Positions 7,275-15,714 of a DNA stretch of 22,259 nucleotides are shown here, one piece after another. The notes under the pieces were generated by a model that worked only from the letters and a program-made list of their open reading frames with translations, had not been told where the DNA came from and made no database searches. This stretch comes from Actinomycetota bacterium (GTDB taxonomy: Bacteria > Actinomycetota > Actinomycetes > UBA12327): contig JAPLBW010000187.1 in NCBI GenBank assembly GCA_026392555.1, positions 10,078-32,336 of the forward strand. The letters are read 5' to 3'. A program made the position numbers and the translations under genes. Numbering within the stretch: position 1 is the stretch's first letter; the number at the start of each line of letters is the position of its first letter.

Positions 7275-7280
7275 ACCTTA
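7275..7280 (-). promoter_or_regulatory. Candidate -10 element, leaderless promoter of tmk-holB
   Basis: TAAGGT on the minus strand fits TANNNT and is separated by seven bases from the tmk GTG. It lies in the 42-bp topA-tmk gap. The embedded AAGG could instead act as a weak, distant Shine-Dalgarno. Confidence 0.3.
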
Positions 7281-7309
7281 GTCGCGAGCCACGACGCCCC
7301 GCGATCTAC

Positions 7310-10021
7310 TTAGGACTTACGGGCGGACTTCTTCTTCACTGTTCGCGCGGTGGTGGACTTCGGCGGTTTGGGAGTCTTGCGAGTCGCCTTTTTCGCTGTG
7401 GACTTCTTAGCTGCCGTTTTCTTCGGCGCCGGGCCTGCGGCGCGCTTAGCGGCCAAGAGGTCGAACGCGCGGTCAACCGACAGCGTCATCGGATCCGCCG
7501 AACTCGGAACGGTCGCATTGGTTTCGCCATCGGTGATGTAAGGACCAAAGCGGCCTTCTTTGATCACGACGGGCTTGCTCGTTGATGGGTCGATACCCAG
7601 GTCACGCATCGGTGGTGCCGCTGCACGACGACCTCGTTGTTTGGGTTGGGCATAAATCGCCAGCGCTTCATCAAGCGTGATGGCGAAGATCAAGTCCTCG
7701 CTGGCAATAGTGCGTGAGTCCGTGCCCTTTTTCAGGTACGGGCCATAGCGACCATTTTGAACCATGATCTCTTGTTCGTCGCTGGGGTCAACACCAACAA
7801 CGCGCGGCAAAGAAAGCAACCGCAGTGCATCCTCAAGAGTGACGGTGTCCAGATGCATGCTCGCAAACAACGAAGCAGTTCGTGGTTTGAGAGTTTTCGG
7901 TGAACCTTCGGGCAAAACTTCCGTGACGTACGCCCCGTAGCGACCCGATTTGGCCACGATGCTGACGCCCCATTCGGGGTGAACGCCCATTTCGCGCTCG
8001 CCCGAAGGGATGGCAAAGAGCTCCTCCGCCTTTTCCACGGTTAATTCATCCGGGGCCATGTCCGCTGGGACGTTCGCCCTCTGCAATTCGCCCTCTGTTT
8101 CGCGTTCGAGGTAGGGGCCGAATTTGCCGACGCGCAGATTAATTCCCAGACCGGGATCCCCGACCGCAAAGGTGGAGTTGTCGCGCGCATCAATTTCGCC
8201 CAGGTCACCAGTCAAGGTCTTCAGACCGACCAGGTCATCGCCGCCGAAATAGAAGCGACTCAACCACTGCTTCATATCCGCATTGCCTGATGCGATCTCG
8301 TCTAAGCCATCTTCCATGCTCGCCGTGAAGTTGTAATCCACAAGGTGTGCAAAGTGATCTTCGAGCAAACGAGTTACGGCAAACGCTAAGAAGGTCGGCA
8401 CCAGTGCTGATCCACGCTTGTTGACGTAACCGCGATCCAGGATGGTGCCCATGATGGATGCATACGTAGACGGACGACCAATTCCGCGTTCTTCGAGTGC
8501 CTTAACCAAACTTGCTTCGGTGTAACGCGCGGGCGGGTTTGTGCTGTGGTCTTGTGGAATCAGTGCTGATGCGGTCACGGAATCGCCCACGCTCAACGGT
8601 GGAAGACGGCGCTCGGCGTCATCGGTCTCGGTCTTCTCATCATCGGCTGCTTCTTCATAGGCAGCCATAAATCCACGGAACGTGATGACCGTTCCGGACG
8701 CACTGAATTCGACATCTTTACCGTCGGCGCTCTTCGCACCCAAGCGCAACGTCGCCGTACGACCGATCGCATCGGTCATTTGTGACGCAACCGTGCGCTT
8801 CCAGATCAATTCATACAGCGCAAAGTCGTCCCCGGTTAATTCGCCAGCAACTTCGGCTGGAGTTTTGAACACATCACCAGCGGGACGGATTGCTTCGTGT
8901 GCTTCCTGCGCATTCTTGGACTTCTTGTCGAAGCGCCGCGGAACCTCGCTGACATATTCCGAGCCATACAGTTCGCGTGCTTGACTGCGTGCAGCATCTA
9001 AAGCTGTTTGACTCAATGTGGTCGAGTCGGTTCGCATATAGGTGATGAAACCGCGCTCATACAAGCCTTGTGCCACGCGCATGGTGCGCTGCGCACCCCA
9101 ACGTTGCTTGCGACTGGCTTCTTGTTGCAGGGTCGATGTCATAAACGGAGCAGACGGCGAGCGACGGTAGGGCTTGTCGTCGACCGAGCGCACTGCGAAT
9201 GTTGAACCAGTCAGTCCGGACACCAAAGCGTTGACGGTCGCCTCGTCCAGCACCACAACATCAGCGTTTTTCAGCTGTCCGCTTTGATCAAAGTCCCGGC
9301 CCGTGGCAACTTTCGCCGCATCAACGGTCACCAGACGCGCGGTAAACGCACCCGGGTCGAACACACCTTCAATGTCGAAATACCGCGCCGAGGTAAAAGC
9401 GATGCGCTCGCGTTCGCGGTCAACCACCAAGCGGGTTGCCACCGACTGCACCCGACCAGCCGACAGGCGTGACATGACTTTGCGCCACAACACGGGCGAG
9501 ACTTCATACCCATAGAGCCGGTCCAAAATTCGACGCGTTTCTTGCGCATCAACAAGGTCTTGATCGATCTCACGCGTTTCTGTCGCGGCCCGTTGAATGG
9601 CTTCAGGCGTGATCTCGTTGAAGACCATGCGTCGAACCGGAATCTTGGGGTTGAGGACCTGGAGCAGGTGCCAAGCAATGGCTTCACCCTCGCGGTCCTC
9701 ATCAGTAGCCAAGAGAAGTTCGTCTGCTTCTTTGAGCAACGCCTTAAGCTCGGCGACCTTCTTCTTCTTATTCGCATCCACGACATAAATCGGCGCGAAA
9801 TCGTGATCGACGTCCACCCCGAGGCGAGCCCATGGCTCCTTCTTGTACTTCTCTGGGATGTCTGCAGCCTTCTTGGGCAGGTCGCGGATGTGGCCAACGC
9901 TGGCATCGACGACATAGCCGGCACCCAAATATTTCTCGATGGTTTTGGCCTTAGCTGGGGATTCAACGATCACCAGTCGGCGCAACCCATCGGGTGCGGT
10001 CTTTTTCGAAGAGGTAGCCAC
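7310..10021 (-). CDS. topA: DNA topoisomerase I
   Basis: This type IA topoisomerase relaxes negative supercoils through a tyrosine-linked single-strand break. I start it at GTG 10021 (903 residues), because this leaves about 13 residues before RRLVIVESPAKAK, the usual actinobacterial N-terminus. An in-frame TTG at 10060 would add 13 residues; neither start has a Shine-Dalgarno. The Toprim domain has Glu20 in VESPAKAK and the ATDEDREGEA acidic triad (Asp107, Asp109, Glu111). The catalytic tyrosine is Tyr328 in GFITYMRTDST. Four C-terminal repeats with GPYL/GAYV/GPYL/GPYI cores replace zinc fingers. A Lys-rich tail (~859-903), common in actinobacterial TopA and aiding processivity, ends the protein. 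It is encoded upstream of tmk on the same strand. Confidence 0.97.
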   Translation of the reverse strand: MATSSKKTAPDGLRRLVIVESPAKAKTIEKYLGAGYVVDASVGHIRDLPKKAADIPEKYKKEPWARLGVDVDHDFAPIYVVDANKKKKVAELKALLKEADELLLATDEDREGEAIAWHLLQVLNPKIPVRRMVFNEITPEAIQRAATETREIDQDLVDAQETRRILDRLYGYEVSPVLWRKVMSRLSAGRVQSVATRLVVDRERERIAFTSARYFDIEGVFDPGAFTARLVTVDAAKVATGRDFDQSGQLKNADVVVLDEATVNALVSGLTGSTFAVRSVDDKPYRRSPSAPFMTSTLQQEASRKQRWGAQRTMRVAQGLYERGFITYMRTDSTTLSQTALDAARSQARELYGSEYVSEVPRRFDKKSKNAQEAHEAIRPAGDVFKTPAEVAGELTGDDFALYELIWKRTVASQMTDAIGRTATLRLGAKSADGKDVEFSASGTVITFRGFMAAYEEAADDEKTETDDAERRLPPLSVGDSVTASALIPQDHSTNPPARYTEASLVKALEERGIGRPSTYASIMGTILDRGYVNKRGSALVPTFLAFAVTRLLEDHFAHLVDYNFTASMEDGLDEIASGNADMKQWLSRFYFGGDDLVGLKTLTGDLGEIDARDNSTFAVGDPGLGINLRVGKFGPYLERETEGELQRANVPADMAPDELTVEKAEELFAIPSGEREMGVHPEWGVSIVAKSGRYGAYVTEVLPEGSPKTLKPRTASLFASMHLDTVTLEDALRLLSLPRVVGVDPSDEQEIMVQNGRYGPYLKKGTDSRTIASEDLIFAITLDEALAIYAQPKQRGRRAAAPPMRDLGIDPSTSKPVVIKEGRFGPYITDGETNATVPSSADPMTLSVDRAFDLLAAKRAAGPAPKKTAAKKSTAKKATRKTPKPPKSTTARTVKKKSARKS

Positions 10022-10155
10022 GGTGGAGCAGTGTGACGGTAAAGAGGGGTGTTGTGCCAATCAGGGGGGTGTCCTCGGCGTGGCGGTTGTGGGTAAATCG
10101 TGCCTAGAGCCCAGACCTGCCCTGATCTAGCGGCAAGGAACGGGCCAGCCGAACA

Positions 10156-10202
10156 AGCAAGAGCCCCCGGCACCACATCTGTGATGACCGGGGGCTCTTG
10201 CT
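10156..10202 (-). terminator. Strong 15-bp hairpin, terminator of hppA
   Basis: AGCAAGAGCCCCCGG pairs perfectly with CCGGGGGCTCTTGCT across a 17-base loop that itself holds CACA/TGTG. It begins 11 bp after the hppA stop codon. On the minus strand it is followed by TTGTT, a weak U-tract. It isolates hppA from topA, so topA should have its own promoter in about 10022-10155; I could not identify one confidently. Confidence 0.85.
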
Positions 10203-10212
10203 GACTAACTAG

Positions 10213-12600
10213 TTAGACCAGTGCGTCGCTTTCCTCGTTGTCGAGGCCAGCTTCGGGGTTATCGCTTACCGCGATACTCCGACGCTTGCTGACAAACACC
10301 GCCACGACAATCACGATCAGGGCGATCGCAGCAATGATGTAACGGAAGGATGCGTCTGCACCGCTTCCGATCGACAGACCCACAACAGCAGGGGCGATCA
10401 ACAGCGCAACAAGGTTCATCACCTTGAGCAATGGGTTGATCGACGGACCAGCGGTGTCCTTGAAGGGGTCACCCACGGTGTCACCAATGATGGTGGCCTC
10501 GTGTGCCGGTGATCCCTTGCCACCATAGTTGCCGTCTTCGACGTACTTCTTGGCGTTGTCCCATGCTCCACCGGAGTTGGACAAGAATACGGCCATCAAG
10601 GTGCCAGCCGCGATGGTTCCGGCGAGGTACGCGCCCAAGGCGCCAATACCCAAACCAAATCCAACAGCAATTGGCGTCATGACCGCGACCAACCCAGGGG
10701 TAGCAAGTTCGCGCAACGAGTCGCGCGTGCAGATGTCAACGACCTTGCCGTACTCCGGCTTGCTGGTGCCTGCCATGATGCCCGGGTCGTCACGGAATTG
10801 ACGACGGACTTCAAAGATGATGGCGCCGGCAGCGCGGGTTACCGCGTTGATCAGCAGACCAGAGAACAAGAACACGATGGATGCTCCGATGAGCAAACCG
10901 AACAAGTTCTTCGGGTCTCCGACGTTCAAGATGCCGAAGTACTGCAACCGCTCGTACTGGCTGAGTGCTTCATCCTGAGCTTGCGTGACGTTGGCGTTTT
11001 GGACTGCCTTTTGCACGGCATCGGTAAATGCACCAAACAATGCGGTCGCAGCTAGAACTGCCGTTGCGATCGCGATGCCCTTGGTGATGGCCTTTGTGGT
11101 GTTACCCACGGCGTCGAGGCTGGTGAGGATGGCAGCGCCTTCCTCGTCCACGTCGCCCGACATTTCAGCGATGCCTTGAGCGTTGTCAGAAACAGGGCCG
11201 AAGGTGTCCATCGAGACGATGACGCCGACCGTGGTGAGCAATCCGGTTCCGGCCAATGCCACCGCGAAGAGCGAGAGCAAGAGCACGCCGTGTCCAAGGA
11301 GGTAGGCCCCAAAGACAGCTGAACCGATGAGGAGAGCTGAGTAAACAGCCGACTCCATGCCCAACGAAACACCGGACAAGATCACCGTTGCTGGTCCAGT
11401 CAATGAAGTCTTCGCGACATCATCAACGGGGCGGCGGTTCGTCTCGGTGAAGTATCCGGTGAGAACCTGAATCGCAGCAGCAAGAACGATGCCGATAATT
11501 ACGGCACCAATTGCCAAGATACGCGGGTTGCTGTTCAACAGATCGGTGTTGTTTCCTACCAACGAGCGAAGATCGGCCGCAGGAATCTGCAACTCCTTCA
11601 ATGTTGGAGGCAGGTAGAACCAGGTGGCGATGGAAACCAGCACAGCAGACGCGACCGCTGAGATAAAGAAGCCGCGGTTAATCGCTGTCATAGCGCTCTT
11701 GTCGCCCGCGCGCGGAGCAACCAAGAAGATGCCCAAGATCGCGGTCAAGACACCGATAGCCGGAACGATCAACGGGTAGACCAAACCTTCGGTACCGAAA
11801 GCGGCCTTACCCAAGATCAATGCGGCGACCAAGGTCACGGCGTAGGACTCGAACAAGTCAGCAGCCATACCCGCACAGTCACCCACGTTGTCACCAACGT
11901 TGTCAGCGATAGTGGCAGCATTGCGCGGGTCATCCTCAGGGATGCCCTGCTCGACCTTGCCGACCAAGTCAGCACCGACGTCGGCGGCCTTCGTAAAGAT
12001 TCCGCCACCCACACGCATGAACATCGCGAGCAGTGCGGCACCGAAACCAAATCCTTCGAGCACGGTGGGTGCGTCTTGCTTGTACACAATAACGACAATT
12101 CCAGCCCCGAGGAGGCCCAGACCAACGGTGAACATTCCCGCGACACCACCGGTGCGGAAGGCAATCTTCATGGCACGTTGTTCGCCATTGGGCTCGTCGT
12201 CACCAGCAGCAGCGGCCACGCGAACGTTTCCGCGTACGGCCAACCACATACCCATGTAACCGGTGATGGCGGAGAACAAAGCTCCGACGACAAAGAAGGC
12301 TGATCGACCGATCTTCTCAGCCGTTGTTTCGGCGGGAAGCAGGAACAACAGGCCGAAGACCAGGACAGCAAAAATAGCAAGCGTGCGGAATTGGCGGTTC
12401 AAGTACGCCGACGCACCCTCTTGGATCGCAACTGCGATCTCCTTCATTGAGTCGGTACCTTCACTGGCGCTGAGGACTTGCCGGACTAAGGCAAGTGCCA
12501 CCAACAATGCAACAACGGCCACGGCCACGACTGCATAGATCAAAGTGAGGTTGTTCCCACTCAGGGAGATCTCGCCCACGGCGAGAAGTTTCCCGGACAT
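10213..12600 (-). CDS. hppA: Membrane-bound proton-translocating pyrophosphatase, K+-independent type
   Basis: This integral membrane enzyme (795 residues, about 15-16 hydrophobic helices) couples pyrophosphate hydrolysis to ion pumping. The start is ATG 12600, supported by AGGAGA about six bases upstream; an in-frame ATG nine codons earlier overlaps that Shine-Dalgarno and is rejected. Signatures in 795 numbering are DVGADLVGKVE (208-218), NVGDNVGDCAG (234-244) and a C-terminal GDTVGDPFKDTAGPS. In GNTTKAITKG the fifth residue is Lys503. Family knowledge ties Lys here to K+-independent proton pumps, and Ala to K+-dependent ones. It probably recycles pyrophosphate from biosynthesis, complementing soluble ppa. 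It is a single-gene unit closed by the hairpin at 10156-10202. Confidence 0.96.
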   Translation of the reverse strand: MSGKLLAVGEISLSGNNLTLIYAVVAVAVVALLVALALVRQVLSASEGTDSMKEIAVAIQEGASAYLNRQFRTLAIFAVLVFGLLFLLPAETTAEKIGRSAFFVVGALFSAITGYMGMWLAVRGNVRVAAAAGDDEPNGEQRAMKIAFRTGGVAGMFTVGLGLLGAGIVVIVYKQDAPTVLEGFGFGAALLAMFMRVGGGIFTKAADVGADLVGKVEQGIPEDDPRNAATIADNVGDNVGDCAGMAADLFESYAVTLVAALILGKAAFGTEGLVYPLIVPAIGVLTAILGIFLVAPRAGDKSAMTAINRGFFISAVASAVLVSIATWFYLPPTLKELQIPAADLRSLVGNNTDLLNSNPRILAIGAVIIGIVLAAAIQVLTGYFTETNRRPVDDVAKTSLTGPATVILSGVSLGMESAVYSALLIGSAVFGAYLLGHGVLLLSLFAVALAGTGLLTTVGVIVSMDTFGPVSDNAQGIAEMSGDVDEEGAAILTSLDAVGNTTKAITKGIAIATAVLAATALFGAFTDAVQKAVQNANVTQAQDEALSQYERLQYFGILNVGDPKNLFGLLIGASIVFLFSGLLINAVTRAAGAIIFEVRRQFRDDPGIMAGTSKPEYGKVVDICTRDSLRELATPGLVAVMTPIAVGFGLGIGALGAYLAGTIAAGTLMAVFLSNSGGAWDNAKKYVEDGNYGGKGSPAHEATIIGDTVGDPFKDTAGPSINPLLKVMNLVALLIAPAVVGLSIGSGADASFRYIIAAIALIVIVVAVFVSKRRSIAVSDNPEAGLDNEESDALV

Positions 12601-12797
12601 TCGTTCTCCTCGGATGAGGCCTTCCAAGCGCCTAAATAGGGGAAGGCGAATTGGTCAGGCACGGTAAGTAATCCACCATCGACGAGCGATGAGGGCGTGC
12701 CGATACTACGGTCAACACGGGCGAAAACTACCCAATGAAGCGGCTCTGCGCCCAGATTTGGGCGGTGTCGCCAAGCTTTGCGCCTAAAAAGGCCGAA
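12601..12797. other. Intergenic region upstream of hppA, promoter not resolved
   Basis: This ~197-bp non-coding stretch lies between hppA and the STAS gene. It holds the hppA Shine-Dalgarno (AGGAGA, near 12607-12612) and, toward the STAS gene, the hairpin at 12749-12764. Weak -10-like words occur on the minus strand, but none has a partner -35 at proper spacing, so I do not call a promoter. Confidence 0.4.
12749..12764 (-). terminator. Short GC-rich hairpin downstream of the STAS gene
   Basis: CGCCCA and TGGGCG pair perfectly around a four-base loop, about 33 bp after the STAS stop codon. A second small GCCT/AGGC hairpin with a T-run loop lies closer to the stop. Either could end the STAS transcript; the stems are short and there is no following U-tract. 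Confidence 0.35.
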
Positions 12798-13100
12798 TTA
12801 CTCGGTGATTTCGAACTGCTCAGCGATGCCAGTAAGGCTCAGTAGGCGATCAACCCGTGGGCTAAGCGCCTCAAGGACCAAGCGCGAGCCTGTTTCACGC
12901 GAGCGCGTCAAGGCACCAATTAATACGCCCAAACCCGTGGAGTCCATGAAGGAAACCTGGGACAAATTAATAATCAGAGGTGTCGAAGTTTCGGATTCAG
13001 CGATGACGCGTCGAAACTCATCCGCCGTGTGGACGTCGACGTCACCCTCGACAGCCAGGCGCTTGCCGCCGGCCTCAGGTGAGGTAACCGTGATGTCCAT
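12798..13100 (-). CDS. STAS-domain anti-sigma factor antagonist (BldG/RsbV-like)
   Basis: This 100-residue cytoplasmic protein consists of one STAS domain. The phosphorylatable serine is Ser54 in FMDSTGLGVL (51-60). In this family an anti-sigma kinase phosphorylates that serine, and dephosphorylation lets the protein bind the kinase and free a sigma factor. The family's conserved Asp-Ser pair (53-54) is intact, so it should be a working switch. No anti-sigma kinase, sigma factor or PP2C phosphatase is adjacent, so partners must be elsewhere. A bldG-like gene at this place near hppA and the tad genes is known in Streptomyces. There is no Shine-Dalgarno; an extended -10 lies six bases before the ATG. 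Confidence 0.88.
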   Translation of the reverse strand: MDITVTSPEAGGKRLAVEGDVDVHTADEFRRVIAESETSTPLIINLSQVSFMDSTGLGVLIGALTRSRETGSRLVLEALSPRVDRLLSLTGIAEQFEITE

Positions 13101-13106
13101 AGATTG

Positions 13107-13135
13107 ATTAGATCAGGAATACGCCCCATTTCGAA
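13107..13135 (-). promoter_or_regulatory. Candidate leaderless promoter of the STAS gene (extended -10)
   Basis: On the minus strand TGATCTAAT (13115-13107) is TGN plus TCTAAT, five of six matches to TATAAT. Six bases later comes the ATG. TTCGAA (13135-13130) lies 17 bp upstream as a poor -35. This is the most complete promoter I see among the leaderless candidates. Confidence 0.45.
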
Positions 13136-13166
13136 GCAAATTGCACACAAAAGCGACGACGATCCA

Positions 13167-13523
13167 TCAACCCAGCGCTACGCCGGCCCGCGCCTGCGCG
13201 ATAACGGTGAAGCCGAAAGGCGCACGGACCCGGACACGCACATCACTCGATTCCGCCGTCAATAGGCAGCCCTCCAGTAAGCCACCGTTGAGCTCGGCGA
13301 CGAGCCGCGCCTGATCGCACGCTGGCGACGAGCCTTGCCAACTGCCTGAGGCGGCAGCCAAAGCCGCGAAGTCCGCCGCAGTTTGCGCGCGCTGATGCGA
13401 AGCAAGAACGCTGACAAGGGACAAGGCGCCGAGGAAGCAGGTCAGGACGAGCCCCAACCCACTCAGCACTAAGACAGCACCGGCACCACTGTCGCGCCCT
13501 ATGAATCTGCGCCTAATGCTCAA
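13167..13523 (-). CDS. TadE/TadG-like secretion-locus protein (Rv3654c-like)
   Basis: This 118-residue protein has a basic N-terminus (SIRRRFIGRDSG) and one hydrophobic helix at ~14-42. A small-residue-rich segment, HQRAQTAADFAALAAA (43-58), follows and is typical of TadG/Rv3654c-like proteins of Flp pilus loci; then comes a short external domain with Cys69 and Cys85. It is probably anchored in the membrane with its C-terminus outside and may be a minor pilus or assembly protein. The start is TTG at 13523, overlapping the preceding tadE-like stop by 11 bases; GGTGG lies about eight bases upstream. An internal GTG is possible but would cut the basic N-terminus. It is the last gene of the tad block. 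Confidence 0.78.
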   Translation of the reverse strand: MSIRRRFIGRDSGAGAVLVLSGLGLVLTCFLGALSLVSVLASHQRAQTAADFAALAAASGSWQGSSPACDQARLVAELNGGLLEGCLLTAESSDVRVRVRAPFGFTVIAQARAGVALG

Positions 13524-13866
13524 CGGGTGCCACCGCCCGCGCCCGCACTACGGGAAACCAACGACCCAGGGACGTTGTTGGCAATGCCCATGTCACGTTC
13601 ACCGTAACCAATTCATCAGAAGTCGATGTCACCCATTGAGCACCAGCAGGCAGTGCCTGCTGGGCTAATCGATCAACGGCGGCGGGCGATTCGAAGCGCG
13701 CGACCGCGCGCGCGACCGCTGAAGCAGCACTGTGACATCGCACCTGTTGTCCAACGACAACCACACCCAACATCATCAGGTAGGCGGCGATGATCACACC
13801 TGGCAAAGCGAGTGCAACTTCAGCGGTGACGGAACCTCGTGATGAGGTTCGCCGGCGCGCCAGCAT
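13513..13866 (-). CDS. TadE-like pseudopilin
   Basis: This is a 117-residue protein. A short basic leader, MLARRRTSSRG (1-11), is followed by SVTAEVALALPGVIIAAYLMM. Gly11 followed by a hydrophobic helix with Glu16 at +5 of the mature form is the type IV prepilin-like pattern of TadE proteins. TadE proteins are processed pseudopilins needed for Flp pilus assembly. The ATG at 13866 overlaps the stop of the upstream pilin gene by one base (TGATG), indicating coupled translation. A TTG one codon earlier is in frame but less likely. DNA encoding AVARAVAR contains a short GC-only repeat, which is coding in nature. Confidence 0.85.
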   Translation of the reverse strand: MLARRRTSSRGSVTAEVALALPGVIIAAYLMMLGVVVVGQQVRCHSAASAVARAVARFESPAAVDRLAQQALPAGAQWVTSTSDELVTVNVTWALPTTSLGRWFPVVRARAVAPVEH

Positions 13867-14066
13867 CAAAAGATAAAAGAAAGGGCCTGGCGCAGCAGGT
13901 CCATCAAAAATTCTCGGATGATGTCACTGGTCAGCAGCTTAAACAAAACGGTGCCAAAACCAGCTGCGGCAACAGTGGCCACTGCGTATTCGGCAGTCGC
14001 CATTCCTGCTTCACTGTGGGTAATACATGAGAAGCGGCTTCTTAGTACGTGACTAAATCGACTCAC
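13866..14066 (-). CDS. Flp-type pilin-like protein (DUF4244 family)
   Basis: This 66-residue prepilin-like protein has a 21-residue basic leader ending in Gly21. The mature helix starts MATAEYAVATVAAAGFGTVL, with Glu26 at position +5 and the AEYA core typical of Flp pilins. This is the actinobacterial DUF4244 (Rv3656c-like) pilin and is probably the main subunit of the pilus made by this locus. The GTG start (14066) is preceded by GGAGG with a four-base gap, the strongest ribosome site in the locus, as suits a highly made structural protein. It sits 218 bp after tadC, so it may have its own promoter, and is coupled to tadE by a one-base overlap. No prepilin peptidase is in the window. Confidence 0.88.
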   Translation of the reverse strand: MSRFSHVLRSRFSCITHSEAGMATAEYAVATVAAAGFGTVLFKLLTSDIIREFLMDLLRQALSFIF

Positions 14067-14284
14067 AAAACCTCCAACAACCGGCTGCGGCCGGAACGTC
14101 GCCTCAGTTAAGGCGTGACGGGAGTGTGATCAATCAGCGTCATCACTGTGTGCACCTCAACAGCAAACTGTGGATCAATAGACACTCTGGACAATCAACA
14201 ACCCGTGAGGCGTGAGCGATCAATACCGGCCTAAATACAGCGCAAGCCCAGCCCAGATGGGGAAAACGGGCTTGACTTCCCTGG
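14067..14284. other. 218-bp gap between tadC and the pilin gene
   Basis: This is the only sizeable gap in an otherwise overlapping locus. It contains the inverted repeat CAAGCCC/GGGCTTG (14243-14249 and 14268-14274, 18-base loop), just after the tadC stop at 14285, which may end or attenuate the upstream transcript. It also holds the pilin GGAGG site near 14071-14075. I see no reliable gene in it. A pilin promoter is likely by position, but I cannot point to a good -35/-10 pair. Confidence 0.4.
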
Positions 14285-15013
14285 TTAGCCAAGCAGCGGC
14301 GCGACTGCGCCGTAGACCGCGGGGATGATCGCCAGCAGTACGAAGGCCGGAAGGAAACACAATCCCAGCGGGCCCGCAGTTCGCACGGCCACTTGTCGAG
14401 CCCTGGCCTGTCCCTCAAGGCGCGACCGCTGTCGCGACTCACGAGCCATCGACTGCAACACCTGAGCGCTCACCGAACCAGCCCGCGCACTACGAGCCAA
14501 TGCCTGTCCGACTCGTTTGAGTTCCTCACCAGGTCCCAGAGATTGCCAGGTGACCACTGGATCTGCACCTAGTTGCAGTTGTTTGATCACCACATCTAAT
14601 TGCTGGGCCAACGGCCCTCCGATCGCGTGCGCGACCTCTGCCATCGCTGTTGCAACGGGAGCACCACCCACAAGACAAGCAGCGGCTAGATCCAACGCCA
14701 GCGGCAGATCACGTTCACAGCGTTGACGAAATACCCGATCGCTTCGAGATTCCAAGCGCGCCAGCAAGCGTGGTCCGGTGATTGCGATAACTGCGCCACA
14801 CACCACCGAAAACAACGACGGAGCAACAAGGACAAAGATGCACCCCACCAAACCACACACCACCGAAGGCGATAAGCCTTTGTTTGAGTTCCCGGGGATG
14901 GTGTGGCGAGTAGCAATACCTAGCGCTCGCAAACGCCATCGCGAAGCACCTCTCAACGTGGCAACGAGGTAATAGGTGCTCCCACCCACGACCGCTGCAA
15001 CGAGATACCTCAT
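14285..15013 (-). CDS. tadC: Tad platform protein TadC (type II secretion F-domain)
   Basis: This 242-residue integral membrane protein of the T2SSF family has N-terminal helices within about 1-75 and a cytoplasmic four-helix domain, ~85-200, with RCERDLPLALDLAAACLVGG. A C-terminal helix pair (~213-242) ends in YGAVAPLLG. With TadB it should form the inner-membrane platform that the TadA ATPase drives to add or remove pilins. I use ATG 15013, because it overlaps the tadB stop by four bases (ATGA) and matches the family start; the frame is open 28 codons further upstream inside tadB. It is followed by the 218-bp gap before the pilin. Confidence 0.88.
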   Translation of the reverse strand: MRYLVAAVVGGSTYYLVATLRGASRWRLRALGIATRHTIPGNSNKGLSPSVVCGLVGCIFVLVAPSLFSVVCGAVIAITGPRLLARLESRSDRVFRQRCERDLPLALDLAAACLVGGAPVATAMAEVAHAIGGPLAQQLDVVIKQLQLGADPVVTWQSLGPGEELKRVGQALARSARAGSVSAQVLQSMARESRQRSRLEGQARARQVAVRTAGPLGLCFLPAFVLLAIIPAVYGAVAPLLG

Positions 15014-15714
15014 GCGGCGGGGTACGCCGATGTCGTGATGCGATGCACCCACCACAAACCCAACGCATCGAGTAGTAGCCCAAGAGCCACACACCAATGT
15101 CCGACAGAAGTGGTGAAAAGGACTGTGGCGAAATTGACACCAAGGGCCGTTGCGAGAACCGGCCCAGCCACGGGGAGAGCTGCAAGGAATCGAGCGGTGG
15201 CTTGCGGACCAGCAATCTGGGATTGCACTTCGGCACGCACGGTCAAGTCATCACGTAGCCCTTGGGCTAACTGAGCCATCGTGTCTGACAAACCTGAACC
15301 AGCGTTGGACCCCACACGCCAGCACGCTGCAAGAGAAAGTGCTGCTTCACAACCGGGAATCTGGGCTAACCGGGTGCACTGTGTGAGCGGGTCTGCGCCT
15401 AATCGAATGGACTGAGCAAAAGGGTGAAAGTCGACAGGTCCTGCATCGAAGGCGAACTGCAATGCCTGAATCGGTGCCTGCCCCGCATTGAGTTCACCCA
15501 CTAGGGCTTCCACCAGATCCACCATGGCTCGGCGACGTTGCGCTGTGTGACGCGTCCTTCGCGCGCGCGCATCAATGCGTACCCACCATTGTTTGCCCGC
15601 GGTGACAACGGCCAACTGCTGTGAAGGGACTACCGACCGCAATCGCTGCTGGTGCGGACTGAACCACCAGGCGAACACACCTGCCATAAGCGATGCCAGA
15701 GCCCAGGAATTCAT
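15010..15714 (-). CDS. tadB: Tad platform protein TadB (type II secretion F-domain)
   Basis: This 234-residue integral membrane protein has an N-terminal helix (MNSWALASLMAGVFAWWF, 1-18), a basic loop, and a cytoplasmic T2SSF domain. VDLVEALVGELNAGQAPIQA is typical of TadB, as is WRVGSNAGSGLSDTMAQLAQ in its second half. Two C-terminal helices (~175-225) follow. It partners with TadC as the membrane platform of the Flp pilus machine. The ATG at 15714 overlaps the tadA stop by four bases (ATGA), which decides the start over an open extension of 22 codons. It lies in the middle of a chain of overlapping genes, so translation is probably coupled throughout. Confidence 0.88.
   Translation of the reverse strand: MNSWALASLMAGVFAWWFSPHQQRLRSVVPSQQLAVVTAGKQWWVRIDARARRTRHTAQRRRAMVDLVEALVGELNAGQAPIQALQFAFDAGPVDFHPFAQSIRLGADPLTQCTRLAQIPGCEAALSLAACWRVGSNAGSGLSDTMAQLAQGLRDDLTVRAEVQSQIAGPQATARFLAALPVAGPVLATALGVNFATVLFTTSVGHWCVALGLLLDALGLWWVHRITTSAYPAA

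Noticed and set aside
7103..7585. 160-residue plus-strand open frame across tmk and topA ends
   Set aside because: It is antisense to two well-supported genes and rich in Arg/Gly/His as expected from reverse-frame translation.
9542..10036. 164-residue plus-strand open frame inside topA
   Set aside because: It lies fully antisense to the conserved Toprim domain of topA and its composition reads as a codon shadow. No ribosome site or domain is visible.
10022..10060. TTG start for topA
   Set aside because: It is in frame, but TTG is rare, there is no Shine-Dalgarno, and it makes the N-terminus longer than is usual for actinobacterial TopA. The GTG at 10021 is also without a ribosome site, so this is only a preference.
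12601..12627. Upstream ATG for hppA adding nine residues
   Set aside because: The added codons contain the AGGAGA Shine-Dalgarno that serves the ATG at 12600.
13690..13720. GC-only short repeat (cgcgaccg units)
   Set aside because: It is inside the TadE-like gene and encodes Ala-Val-Ala-Arg twice. It is coding sequence, not a regulatory repeat.
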